DNA of 64,000 nucleotides from Symbiodinium natans (Eukaryota > Sar > Dinophyceae > Suessiales > Symbiodiniaceae), in contig CAJNDS010000173.1 in NCBI GenBank assembly GCA_905221605.1, forward strand, positions 62,001 through 126,000. Direction: 5' to 3'. Shown here in pieces: positions 9,882-18,576 of this stretch (the first letter of the stretch is position 1; the number at the start of each line of letters is the position of its first letter). The translations under genes and the position numbers were made by a program. Under the pieces are notes generated by a model. That model searched no databases, was not told where the DNA came from, and worked only from the letters and a program-made list of their open reading frames with translations.

Positions 9882-10564
9882 TTGCCCCTGTTAGAAGTTA
9901 TCGAGGGCTCAGCCGAGGCCAGCGTGACTACGGGAGATTGGATGGCAAGGATAGGACCCTTAATGCGCAGTCGAAGTCCAGGCGCCCCGGAATGGTGGTC
10001 TAAGGTAGGTAGTACTGCAACTGAGTACCAAAAGTTGCTGAAGTCAGATTCGCTTCAACGTCTTGCGATCAAGTCGGATGTGGTAGCACAGGGCGCAATG
10101 CTTGAGTATGGGCATCTTCGAAGAGTGGAAGAAAGAGGGTCAGTTCTTGTGCTTCAGGCACTTCCTCCTACCCTGCAAAGCGAAGCAGTAAGCGTACGGG
10201 CATTAGGAACTGAATCTCTATTGCTATGACCAAGTATCAACCGGGAGGAACTGGCGAGAAATCTGCAATCCTCTCATTTTTAACGCAACCACAATTAGAG
10301 GGAGGAAATGGGGTACAGTCAAACCATGCGGCGTTGCGGAAATGGGTGTATAGGCGCTGCGTCGAGCTAGGACTCGCCCCGCCAGACCCCACCCTACTCG
10401 TAAGAGCACTCGACGGGCCAGGCAAGACCATTGGAAACAAGTCCCCGCACATAGCGTTCCGTCTTGCTACGTTCCGCCATCAGTATCAACTTGATGCCAC
10501 ACCAAATGAAACAAGTGTCTTGCAATATTGCCAGTTGCTGCTGGCAGAAGCAGAGGCCAGCTAA
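9882..10564 (+). pseudogene. Gag capsid-like region of dinoflagellate retroelement
   Basis: Frame 9882-10229 gives VTTGDWMARIGPLMRSRSPG, APEWW, LLKSDSLQRLAI and SVLVLQALPPTLQSEAV. Frame 10226-10564 continues with TKYQPGGTGEKSAILSFLTQ, ALRKWVYRRCVELGL, PPDPTLLVRALDG and QLLLAEAEAS. From memory, the W-x-A-x-(I/L)-x-P-L, E-W-W and Y-Q-P-G-G-x-(G/A)-E-(K/R) motifs recur in gag-like proteins of dinoflagellate retroelements. A single frame change at about 10225 separates the halves. The chain then runs into a Lys/Pro-rich stretch where a zinc knuckle would be expected, but none is visible. Confidence 0.5.
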
Positions 10565-10782
10565 GCATCCCCGAGTCGCTGCGATGAACCAGGATCCAGC
10601 AACCACTCAGGACAACCCAAAGAAGCCGTCAGGAAAAGAAGGCAGCCCAAAAAGGCCTCTCCAATCTGCAAGCCCATCAACTGAGCCGAAACTGCACCAA
10701 AGAAGTGCCCGGTTGAGGAAACTGAGACCGAAGCCCGAGTTGCCATTCTCCAGGCGACGAGCTCATATGATGGTGCCAAGGT

Positions 10783-11181
10783 GTGAGTGTAGCTGCTTCC
10801 TTGAAGGGTATTGAAGAGCATAAGCCCCGGGTGTTGATAGACGGCGGAGCAACGCATAACCTTCGAAACGCTGGGCCAAATGAATACCGTAAGACTCGAC
10901 CTGTGACCGTCAAGCTGATCGGAATCGCTGACACGCTGCTGCATTTGCCTGAAACGTTTCCGGCAGCGTATTTGAAGGTTTATGACCCCTTCATCACGCA
11001 GTGCCTTGGATTGTCGGGGGCATTGCAGCATTTCGACCTTGCTGAAATGTTGGGTTGCTCGGTCCCGCAGCTGGACAAAGCGAGGCTTTTGGAGTCCCTG
11101 GTGGGGTATGGCTTTCTTACCACAGCGCAGTACATCGCGGATCTTTTTTCTGTGGTGTCGTTCTTGGCTGGCCGTCCTTAA
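10783..11181 (+). pseudogene. Retroviral-type aspartic protease relic
   Basis: HKPRVLIDGGATHNLR matches the active-site region usually written D-S/T-G-A-T-H, but the second active-site residue is Gly here (D-G-G), which should abolish catalysis. The remaining 110 residues are helical-looking and not clearly protease-like. It follows the gag relic with a Lys-rich spacer. The frame closes at 11181 and nothing retroelement-like follows. Confidence 0.4.
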
Positions 11182-11457
11182 CAGCGGTGAAGAGCGGTTT
11201 CTGTCTTGATTGTGCGAATTCAAACACAGCTCACCCACACTGTGAGGGTTCCAGCTCTCTCCATTGGAGCTGGAAAAGGCAACCCACATGCCTTAGCTTT
11301 TACCATGTGCCGAAGCCAAGCGGAACACAGGTCGTTTTGGAAAGCAGGAAACTACGTCGTGCAAAGCAAAGCATCACACTTCCGTTCCCACCCAGTCACT
11401 GTGTGGGTCTTTCGCTGCACGAGTTCACGATTTGCTGCGTCGATCGACTTTGCTTCA

Positions 11458-11523
11458 GCTCTCGTTGTCTGGCAGCTTAAACTTCTAATCGGGCAACAGT
11501 GGGTTCAAGCCCTGCAATGTGCC
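11458..11523 (+). tRNA. tRNA-Arg(UCU)-like relic
   Basis: The order of blocks resembles eukaryotic tRNA-Arg(UCU). AACTTCTAATC could be the anticodon arm with TCT, and GTGGGTTCAAGCCCTGC could be the T arm with a B-box-like core and a wobble-rich stem. The D arm and A box are poor and the anticodon stem does not pair well. It is more likely a tRNA-derived repeat or chance than a working gene. Confidence 0.2.
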
Positions 11524-11648
11524 TTCAAGTGCTGTCGCCGCTAAGATTGCAGAGTTGCGCGGTGCAAGTTGTACGGCACGGCCTGCAAAGTTTTCTCATG
11601 TTGAGTTGGATCGGTAACTGACTGCAATGCCGTGCTCTTTCTGTTCCA

Positions 11649-11650
<2 letters not shown>

Positions 11651-11705
<55 letters not shown>
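11651..11705 (+). repeat. Poly-C tract, 55 bp
   Basis: An uninterrupted run of 55 C. It could be a real homopolymer or a collapsed or extended sequencing artefact. The ORFs with poly-Pro or poly-Gly across it are meaningless. Confidence 0.9.
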
Positions 11706-13075
11706 ACGCCTACTCGCCCTCACCGCTTTCGCCCCCGAGTTGCTTGCCCCCCTGCACAGTCAGCCCCTTCCACGCCCCCCACTGCCCGCCCCTTCCCCTC
11801 CCATAATGTCGGCCTTAGTTTTTGCCAAGACTTGGAACCAAGCCAGCTGCTTGGAGTAAAGTGATTGCTCGTAATGAGCGGTGTCACATACCGCTTCCAG
11901 TAGGTTTTCCCTTGCACGCCAAACCACCTCAAATTCAGTATTGACACAATGAATCCATGTCCAAGCACATGGCCAATAAGAATGCAAGGGTGCACCGAGG
12001 TCCATGGCATGGCAGAGATCTTTGGCGTGCGCTTTTTGACTTCAATCCGGATTTTGCGCAGTCTATTTGGCGGCGGCTTCAAAACCTTCTGTACGAAGGC
12101 GTCTCGGCCCAGCGGCAAGCAGCCTGTTCTGCATGGTCCAAACGGGGCTTTGATCAATGCTGCCATGGGGCAAGCTGCTGTGCTCCCTTAAGTGCTTTTA
12201 AATTGCTTCGCGCTCTGTCCGGGAAATCACCTTCATAAGCCGTGCGGGCGGGTTTCGCTGGTTCTCCAACCCACTGCACGGAGTCAGGCTTTGCAGTTTG
12301 CCGGCAGACAGCGCCGGAGACCCCTGATGTCAGAATTCTCTCAGGTCGTGTGGATGGACAAGACCCTGCGGAGGTCATAGACTTCTCCAAATGCAAGCCG
12401 CGCTTATCGGTCCCACGTGCCCTACCAAATGTGATGGACGCGCACAGTGGACTGCCACAATCACTTGGCCAAGCCTCCCAAGAAGCCTTGCAGGCATGGG
12501 CCGCAGCTGCTAAGCACACGGACGTGGAACGGCCAGGCTTGCCCAGTCCAGCCTGAATACGTTCCTAGGCATCACGCTGCAGGGTGCCCATTTCCTTGAC
12601 GCCATCCGACTTGCTCTTGCGGCCTCGGTGGCCAACCAAAACATTGAACATTTTTGTCAGTTTTAGGTTTGCTTCCAGCAGTAGCTTTTGTCTTCTGCGG
12701 AGAGCGAATTGCATGCGCAGACTGAGCAAGCGGCTTGTCGCCTTTGACAACGCAAGCCAAGTGGAGACAATAGAAGCCAGCAGAAATGGTGGAGCACTGC
12801 CCACACCAAGTTCTTCCACAGCACCGCATGCATGGAGATACGCTGAACACTGGCAAAAGGCACGTACTTTCATCAAGACAAGCCCGACCGCCTCTTTCAT
12901 GCATTTTGAATTAAGAATATCGGAACATACAGGTTTTTCACCTAGAAAGTGGATGAGTCCATTTCAAAGTTGAACCTTTAAGAGCAAGGAAGCTCTACAG
13001 ACACTCTTTCAGCAGAAAGTGGCATAAAGCCCAACAGCATTATTTGCAACCTGTCCGAAAAGATTGCAAGAAACA
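11706..13075. other. No gene family recognised; possible exon pieces
   Basis: Several ORFs of 80-130 codons overlap on both strands. The most protein-like is plus 11957 to about 12170 (HRGPWHGRDLWRALFDFNPD, then FAQSIWRRLQNLLYEGV), which could be an exon. Minus-strand ORFs at 12904-12565 lack domains. Nothing can be named. Confidence 0.25.
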
Positions 13076-13080
13076 TTGCT
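13076..13080 (+). repeat. Target-site duplication, left copy (TTGCT)
   Basis: TTGCT directly precedes the 5' LTR and is repeated exactly at 21999-22003 after the 3' LTR. This 5-bp duplication is the usual size for Ty1/copia integration. Confidence 0.8.
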
Positions 13081-13462
13081 TGTAGAAGTTCGAGACCTGT
13101 GCGTCATCCTGTAAGGTGCGACACGGTGAATTTTTGCAGTTTGTAGTTTTGTGTGCATAGCTTGGAGTCTGTCAGCTTTTGAAGTTTTCCCAGTAGCCTG
13201 AGTATGATTAGTGATGCAGGAACGTTTTGCCTTATAATGAACCACTCTCGTCTTTTGGAGGTCTTTTAAGGCCGAGCTGGCAAGTTGGAGAGCTGTGATA
13301 CGTTTTCCACTTTGGCTCAAGTGACGAGCACTGGTGTGAGTGCTGCAAGCCAAAACAGAAGAGTTGTCCGAGTGTCTGAGCTTGCTTGCTTGGTTTGGAC
13401 TTGTGTGAGTTTGGCTTGGTTGTATCCTTGGTGCCTTGTTTTGGCATCTTGGGTTTTTAACG
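13081..13462 (+). repeat. 5' LTR (382 bp)
   Basis: It starts TGTAGAAGTTCGAGACC and ends GGGTTTTTAACG. The same sequence recurs at 21595-21998. The usual CA end is replaced by CG. Compared with the 3' copy it lacks a 22-23 bp block after CTCTCGTC, at about 13254. It carries a DinoSL-like motif at 13307-13321. Confidence 0.92.
13307..13321 (+). promoter_or_regulatory. Spliced-leader-like motif in 5' LTR
   Basis: CCACTTTGGCTCAAG matches 14 of the last 15 bases of the dinoflagellate spliced leader (CCATTTTGGCTCAAG). Bases just upstream (CGTTTT) weakly echo its CCGTAG. It sits about 140 bp before the LTR end, where an R-U5 boundary could be. The match is repeated in the 3' LTR. Confidence 0.45.
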
Positions 13463-13478
13463 TGGTAGCGGAGTGTGG
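13463..13478 (+). other. Primer-binding site, tRNA-iMet-like
   Basis: TGGTAGCGGAGTGTGG immediately follows the 5' LTR. It begins with TGG, the complement of tRNA CCA, and closely resembles the complement of the eukaryotic initiator-Met tRNA 3' end, the standard copia primer. Confidence 0.75.
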
Positions 13479-13600
13479 AAGCTCTGTTGCAAAGAAAGAA
13501 AGTGAGCCCAATACGCTGACTTGGTGTGTGCTTGAGTTGTCTTGGTGTGGAAGGCCGTGGAAGGCCATCGTACTACCACATAGGCGAGGGTGAACCCGGA

Positions 13601-14536
13601 ATGCTTCGTCTGCTTCGTGAAAGAGGCAGGAGAGGGGCTGAGCCTCCCTATGAGAGACCCTCAGGGTCCAGACACTCCTCAGTTCCACCAAGGAACCCCG
13701 TTGTCGGCAGTGGAGTTGCTTTCAGCCCGATGTCGAACTTGTCGGGCGCAGTGCATCCCACAGGAAGCCCGGTGGTTGGTTCTCCGACTGCCATGGGCAC
13801 CCCCATACCGGCAATGGCTTCACCCATGTCGCCACCAGGTTTGGTGCCACCACAGCCTGCAGCAGTGGACCCCGTTGCCGTGCAGGCAGCCCTGGGATCC
13901 CAGCTTTTGGTTCAGACAGTTCAGCAGCAGCAGCAGCAGATATCTCAAATGATGTCGCTGGTGCAGCAGCTGGTCCAGGACCGGACAAGTGCTGAGAAGA
14001 AAGGCAAAGGTGCTGGTAGCTTGAGTAGCATCAGTGACAGTGTGGACCATGCCATGGAGGTTGATGATGGGAGCGGCGCTCCTATCAGGAATCCTAAGGC
14101 AGACTCATATGTGCCAAAGTTGCCCATGTTGGATGGTGGACGCATGAACAAGGGTCGGCGTGCCGAGATCGAAGCATGGGTTGAGTACCTTGAAGTGTTT
14201 TTGCCATGGATTGCCCTGTTTGATGATAGGATACCGTCGGAAGTGCAGGCTTGTTTTGTGAAAGACAAGCCAATCCTGAACAAAGACTTGGCGAAAGGAG
14301 AAAGCATTAGGAGTACCAGAGTGTTCCTTTACCTTCGGCAGTCCTTTGCGAACTTTTCCCGTGGGCTTGACATTTTGAAGCAAGTTGAGCGTGAACAGCT
14401 TGGTGTTCCGGCAGGCTATGAGGCGTTGAGGCGCTTGCATCAGGGTTTTGACCTTGCGAGAAGAGATGTTGAGATACCAACCCCCTGCCTCTACGAAAGA
14501 TCGTCCTTTGGAAGTGTTCCGCAGCGTGCAGGTTGA
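13601..14536 (+). CDS. gag: Gag, N-terminal and capsid part
   Basis: ATG at 13601 is the first in-frame Met after the primer site. The chain begins MLRLLRERGRRGAEPPYERP and continues with a Pro/Ser/Gly-rich stretch, a poly-Gln run (VQQQQQQIS) and a helical region. Next come KLPMLDGGRMNKGRRAEIEA, WVEYLEVFLPWIALFDDRIP and GVPAGYEALRRLHQGFDL, which read as a capsid-like gag domain. After about 14452 this frame loses meaning and the capsid continues in the frame of 14448-17951 as LREEMLRYQPP. This is either one frameshift lesion or a gag-pol type shift. It should assemble the particle that packages element RNA. Confidence 0.7.
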   Translation: MLRLLRERGRRGAEPPYERPSGSRHSSVPPRNPVVGSGVAFSPMSNLSGAVHPTGSPVVGSPTAMGTPIPAMASPMSPPGLVPPQPAAVDPVAVQAALGSQLLVQTVQQQQQQISQMMSLVQQLVQDRTSAEKKGKGAGSLSSISDSVDHAMEVDDGSGAPIRNPKADSYVPKLPMLDGGRMNKGRRAEIEAWVEYLEVFLPWIALFDDRIPSEVQACFVKDKPILNKDLAKGESIRSTRVFLYLRQSFANFSRGLDILKQVEREQLGVPAGYEALRRLHQGFDLARRDVEIPTPCLYERSSFGSVPQRAG

Positions 14537-17500
14537 GCTTGCAAAGTATGGTCGACTTGTTGCTGCGTTCCCAGACCTTGCGTTGAGTGAAGCGGATCAG
14601 AGCATGATTGTGTTGAAGGGTCTTGATGCGGATGTGAAGAGGTACATCTTGTTGCATGCGAAGATTGACTCCATGAATGAGCTTGAGACTGCGATCAAGT
14701 TCTACGACGCAAACATCAAGATCCTTACCTTCGCCGATTCCGGTCGAGGTCGAGACCGCAGGAACAACAACGACATAGCGAATCCGCTGAACTTCAAGGG
14801 CGATGGAAAGGGGAAGGACAAGGGGAAGGACAAGGGGAAAGATAAAGGAAAGGACAAAGGGAAGGACAAGGGAAAGGACAGAAGTCGCTCGGGAAAGGAC
14901 AAGCATGACAAGAAAGGAGAGAAAGGTGGAAAGGGAAACGTTACTCAAGACCCTGGAAAAGGGGGCGGTGGTAGCTCTGGTGGTGATCCAAAGCACGACA
15001 AGGACAAGCGTGCCAACGTGAAGTGCTACAACTGCAATGAATTTGGGCACTATTCAAACAGATGCCCTAAGAAAGCGGCCAAAGGTGTGGCGGCAGCAGC
15101 GACGCTTCTAGAACCGCAATTGGCGGCCTTGACTTTGGAGGGCCCGCATGTGTTTGCAGCGGCAATTGGTTGCGAATTCTTTGATATCGCTCAGGGAGAT
15201 TCCGACAATGAGTCGAGCTTGAGCGATGGTGATTGGGAAGCCTTTGGAAGGTCGTGGTTGTTGGAGAGTTCGGAGCCCCCAGTTGAGCTTGGAACCTCGC
15301 AGCTTGAAAGCCTAGAGACCCCCGTTGAACTTGAGAAGGCCCCAGTTGAGCTTCGAACATCGCAGCTTGAAAGCCTAGAGACCCCCGTTGAGCTTGAGAA
15401 GGCCCCAGTTGAGCTTGGAACGTCGCAGCTTGAAAGCCTAGAGACCCCCGTTGAGCTTGAGAAGGCCCCAGTTGAGCTTGGAACGTCGCAGCTTGAAGGC
15501 CTAGAGACCCCCGTTGAGCTTGAGAAGATCCCGTTGGCGCTTGGTGAGCATGGATTGAGTGGATTTTATTTTCATGACATGAGCATGGCAGCCCCGCATG
15601 TGACACATGGTAGCAGCTCTGAAGCCATGGACTGGTGGTTGCTGGACTCCGGAGCGTCGACGCACCTGATCAGCGAGGAGACACTGCAGCATGTGCAAGT
15701 GCTGAGCCTGAGTGAGCACGTTGGTAGAGACTGTGTGACCGCCACGGGTGCTTCCATAGGGGTTCAGAAGAGTGCTGTGGTTCGTGTTTGCTTTGTCGTC
15801 GAGGGATCCAGTCCTATCGTCGTTGAGTTTGAAGCCCTGGTTGCACCTGTGCGATTTAATCTCCTGAGCCTAGGACGACTCCTGAATAGGAATTGGACAG
15901 TTTCCTTTGCCCCCCATCTCCACGTGCAAGCTGGTGGTTTTAAATTTAAGGCTGTGTGGTCCAACAACTGTTGCTGGTTGCAGAGTCATGCAGTGGCACG
16001 GGCCTGTTTGGTGTCTCAAGAGCAGAGTGCAACGCAGCAGATTGCAAACCCCGCGAGTTCGAGACCTTCCGCAGCCCGAGAAGATGGCCTCCTCCAGCGA
16101 GAGCGAAGTGGAATGGCGCATGGAAGGGAAAGACAAAGGGAAGCTAGTCCGGAGAGTCGTTCCGACTCAAGCGGCCTCAATCTCGGTGGGAGAAGAGGAC
16201 TTCGAGGAGAGCACCCGGTTGGCCACGGCTACGTCCACGGAGACAGAGGGGGCGATCCTTCTGGTGCCCGCGGATACCGAGTCCCAGGTGGTGTTGAAGC
16301 CGGGCGAGATCGAGACCGCGGGACCCGCGAAGATCCCCATGCAGAAGCCCATGCCGAAGAAGCCGAAGGTGAAAAAGATGCCCCAGAAGCCTCTCGTGAA
16401 GAGAATGCCAAAGGCAGCGAGCTCTTCGTCGACAAAGAGGACCCCTGTGAAGCTGGTGCCTCGTTCCGATCGCCAGCAGCTGTGGTTGACGTTGTGGAGT
16501 GCAAGCTCAAGGGCAGTGAAGAAGCAGAAGCTCAAGGAAAGTCGCATGACGTCAGCTGCGAAGTCCGATTTGAATCGCTTTCGCAAGGAGAAGAAGGGCC
16601 CAGAGAGAAGGACGCTGGAGGAGCACCTCAAGGAGCATTTTTTGCAGTGCCTGGACCGAAAGGCCCCCTACACTGTGACGACCATCTCCGAGATCATCAA
16701 GGAGAAAGCAAAGCCCCCGAGCCCACCGAGGAAGGAAGCCGACTCTCCGGGGTATCCGGAAAGGTTGCCTACCCCTCCGCGGGTTCCGCCACGTCGACGC
16801 TTGCCCACGCCTCCGAGGAATCCGACATCGCCAAGGGCCAGCGCATCACGGGCACCGGCTACGCCGCCAAAGACATCGCCATTGCCGCCACCACCGACCA
16901 ATCCCGGAACACCTACTTCAAGTGGATGGAGTGTGGTGACGGACCGAAAGCGCTGAGTGCAGTCAGCCAGAAAGGATCTTCCCAGTCAATGGCGAGCAGC
17001 AAAAATCTTGATGTGCTTGATGGTTGTGCTTGCGCTTGTGATGTTGGCATGAGTGGCATGGTTGGCATGAGTGGCATGGTTGAGCATGTGTGTGTTGGTG
17101 AGCTTGATCAGGAGAAAGCACCGGCCCCAGACGGCGATCAGGCGTGGTTGCTACATGGTGATCAGGAGTTGCTTCACCAGGAGTTATGGGGAAAGGTTCA
17201 CCGTGAGCATGTGTTGCGAAGTCATGTTCCTTTTAATTCCAGCTGTGAGCATTGTGTGCGTGGTAGAGGCCTTGAACCAGCTAGGAAGATCGAGAGGGAT
17301 TCCGGAGAGGGAGCCCAAAAGGAAGTTCAGATCGACAAGTTCTTCTACAAGGGGATTTGGTTCCTGGTGTTGGTGCTTGTTGGTTGCTTTGCCATCGGAA
17401 CAGTGATGTACCGTGAAGTTTCAGGACCGCGTGGAGCAGCAGCGCGTGAGGTGATGCTTGGTGAAATGTCGGCGTGGGGACGCAGTGTCGGCTTGGTTGG

Positions 17501-17951
17501 AGTTGAAGCGCGTGACTTGTCGGTTTGCGTGAAGTCGGATCTTGAGGGGGTGGTGAAGAACCTTGCTCAGGGTTTCGCTGATACCATGACCGTTGGTGCG
17601 GTTGAGGTGTCTGATGTTCCGGTTGGTCGGCACGCTCCAGTCGCAGAGAGGGCCATCCGAACACTAAAAGAAGACGCGAACACTTTGTGCGCCGGACTTG
17701 AGCAAGTTGGCCTGGAGCCATATGCCATATGGCAGAGGAGTTGGTTATCTTCTTTCGCATTGTGCTCAGGTGCACAACCGCTACAACATTCAGCCGGGAT
17801 CGGCAATGTCGCCAGAGCAGCGTTGCTTGAAGACTTTGAGGCAGCCTCGGGCAGTGTATGTTTGGGGCGCGTCAATCTTAGCAACACCTCCGCCGAGTCT
17901 GAGGCAGTCCATCACGGGCAGATATGGTCAGGCTGCATACTTAGGCCCTGA
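14448..17951 (+). CDS. pol: Gag C-terminus, zinc knuckle, protease and integrase
   Basis: A 1167-codon frame. Residues about 3-100 complete gag. Residues 115-180 are very Lys-rich (KGKDKGKD repeats), then a CCHC zinc knuckle CYNCNEFGHYSNRC (C-x2-C-x4-H-x4-C) for nucleic-acid binding. A 21-residue repeat (QLESLETPVELEKAPVEL) occurs about four times. The protease motif is WWLLDSGASTHLI. A charged, low-complexity stretch spans about 16020-16960. Integrase begins with a CEHC zinc pair and has VQIDKFFYKG (first Asp), VCVKSDLEG (second Asp) and HAPVAERAIRTLK (Glu). The last two acids are separated by 35 residues, a DD35E signature. The frame loses integrase similarity after EPYAIWQR at about 17725. 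Confidence 0.8.
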   Translation: MTLREEMLRYQPPASTKDRPLEVFRSVQVELAKYGRLVAAFPDLALSEADQSMIVLKGLDADVKRYILLHAKIDSMNELETAIKFYDANIKILTFADSGRGRDRRNNNDIANPLNFKGDGKGKDKGKDKGKDKGKDKGKDKGKDRSRSGKDKHDKKGEKGGKGNVTQDPGKGGGGSSGGDPKHDKDKRANVKCYNCNEFGHYSNRCPKKAAKGVAAAATLLEPQLAALTLEGPHVFAAAIGCEFFDIAQGDSDNESSLSDGDWEAFGRSWLLESSEPPVELGTSQLESLETPVELEKAPVELRTSQLESLETPVELEKAPVELGTSQLESLETPVELEKAPVELGTSQLEGLETPVELEKIPLALGEHGLSGFYFHDMSMAAPHVTHGSSSEAMDWWLLDSGASTHLISEETLQHVQVLSLSEHVGRDCVTATGASIGVQKSAVVRVCFVVEGSSPIVVEFEALVAPVRFNLLSLGRLLNRNWTVSFAPHLHVQAGGFKFKAVWSNNCCWLQSHAVARACLVSQEQSATQQIANPASSRPSAAREDGLLQRERSGMAHGRERQREASPESRSDSSGLNLGGRRGLRGEHPVGHGYVHGDRGGDPSGARGYRVPGGVEAGRDRDRGTREDPHAEAHAEEAEGEKDAPEASREENAKGSELFVDKEDPCEAGASFRSPAAVVDVVECKLKGSEEAEAQGKSHDVSCEVRFESLSQGEEGPREKDAGGAPQGAFFAVPGPKGPLHCDDHLRDHQGESKAPEPTEEGSRLSGVSGKVAYPSAGSATSTLAHASEESDIAKGQRITGTGYAAKDIAIAATTDQSRNTYFKWMECGDGPKALSAVSQKGSSQSMASSKNLDVLDGCACACDVGMSGMVGMSGMVEHVCVGELDQEKAPAPDGDQAWLLHGDQELLHQELWGKVHREHVLRSHVPFNSSCEHCVRGRGLEPARKIERDSGEGAQKEVQIDKFFYKGIWFLVLVLVGCFAIGTVMYREVSGPRGAAAREVMLGEMSAWGRSVGLVGVEARDLSVCVKSDLEGVVKNLAQGFADTMTVGAVEVSDVPVGRHAPVAERAIRTLKEDANTLCAGLEQVGLEPYAIWQRSWLSSFALCSGAQPLQHSAGIGNVARAALLEDFEAASGSVCLGRVNLSNTSAESEAVHHGQIWSGCILRP
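14797..14945 (+). repeat. Lys-Gly-Lys-Asp coding repeat
   Basis: A purine-rich tandem repeat (units like GGAAAGGACAAG) encodes KGKDKGKDKGKD just before the zinc knuckle. The basic tract probably helps Gag bind RNA. Confidence 0.7.
15286..15536 (+). repeat. 63-bp coding tandem repeat, about 4 copies
   Basis: AGCTTGAAAGCCTAGAG recurs at 15301, 15364, 15427 and (with one change) 15490, a 63-bp period that keeps the frame and encodes 21-residue acidic repeats between the zinc knuckle and the protease motif. Confidence 0.9.
15907..16956 (+). other. Overlapping open frame inside pol (350 codons)
   Basis: Frame 1 is open for 1050 bases while the pol frame is open on the same DNA. From MASSSESEVEW (ATG at 16084) it reads as a basic, Pro-rich protein: KKPKVKKMPQKPLVKRMPK, a helical segment LEEHLKEHFLQCLDRKAPYT, VTTISEIIKEKAKPPSPPRK and a Pro/Arg end finishing WSVVTDRKR. 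Over the same bases the pol frame is Gly/Arg/Glu-rich and less protein-like. Either the true polyprotein passes through frame 1 here and two frameshifts bracket it, or a second protein is encoded. Function is unknown. Confidence 0.4.
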
Positions 17952-18576
17952 AGTCGCGGGTGGCAGTCATCTGGTGCAGTTCCGACTGAAGGATGGTTCG
18001 TTGAAGGTTGCTCGGTCAGCCCGAATCAGGATGTTGGTGCCCATGACCTTTGAGTTGTCAGCCTTGCGTGGTCTTTGTCGTATGTTGCCCGAGCGTGCTG
18101 GTGACGTTGTGCGTGGCTTGCCAGCGGTTGACCGAGGGAACATGCGTGACCTTCCAATCCCAAATACCGAGACTCGCGGACCGCCAGCATCGTGGGTCGA
18201 GGAAAATGGCAGGACCCCGAGGTGTCGAGCGTGTCGATTGAGGGGTGTCCCGGCGGACAAGGCGTGGCACACTCAGAAATGTCGTGAGAGGTACGCTGCG
18301 TACGTGAAGAGCTCTTTTGATCCGAATCAGTTTGTGCTTGATGATGCCCAGCATGAGTTAGAGATCGAAGGAGTTGAGCTTGATCTTGGTTCGCGTGCTT
18401 TTGGTGAGCTTGACGTCGGGTTGGAGTTGCCTGATGATGTGCAGGATTATGAACCGACTGAAGATGAGGGAGAGCGAGATCCCGGTGAGTCCTTCTTGCC
18501 TGAAGGGGTGCTTGAGGGTGAGCTTCGTCCCGGAAACTCTGTTGGAGTTGAACCTGCAGCCTTCAGAAGAGGTTGA
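17720..18576 (+). CDS. pol: Integrase C-terminal part and linker
   Basis: This frame 1 piece follows the DD35E core after a frame change. GYLLSHCAQVHNRYNIQPGS, AMSPEQR, GRYGQAAYLGPEV and SHLVQFRLKDGSLKVARSAR match the integrase region after the catalytic Glu and the C-terminal DNA-binding end. It is followed by a Pro/Asp/Glu-rich linker. The frame closes at 18576, and the linker continues in frame 2 as LELNLQPSEEVDFMEVEPES. Confidence 0.65.

Larger units (their letters stand above)
8382..11181 (+). mobile_element. Decayed retroelement, gag and protease part
   Basis: Successive plus-strand frames (8614-8928, 8956-9309, 9296-9850, 9882-10229, 10226-10564, 10783-11181) read as one degenerate polyprotein. 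It has a Gln/Arg-rich N-terminus, a Pro-rich linker, a gag capsid-like region, a basic region and a protease-like region. Stops and frame changes separate the parts. No reverse transcriptase or integrase follows before the poly-C tract at 11651, so the 3' half is missing. The strand is opposite to the pol relic at 1908-4229, so they are not one insertion. Confidence 0.5.

Noticed and set aside
11525-11859. Poly-Pro and poly-Gly ORFs
   Set aside because: Caused by the 55-bp C run.
14307-15050. Minus-strand 247-codon ORF in gag region
   Set aside because: Antisense shadow of gag and the Lys-rich repeat (Leu/Ser/Phe-rich translation).
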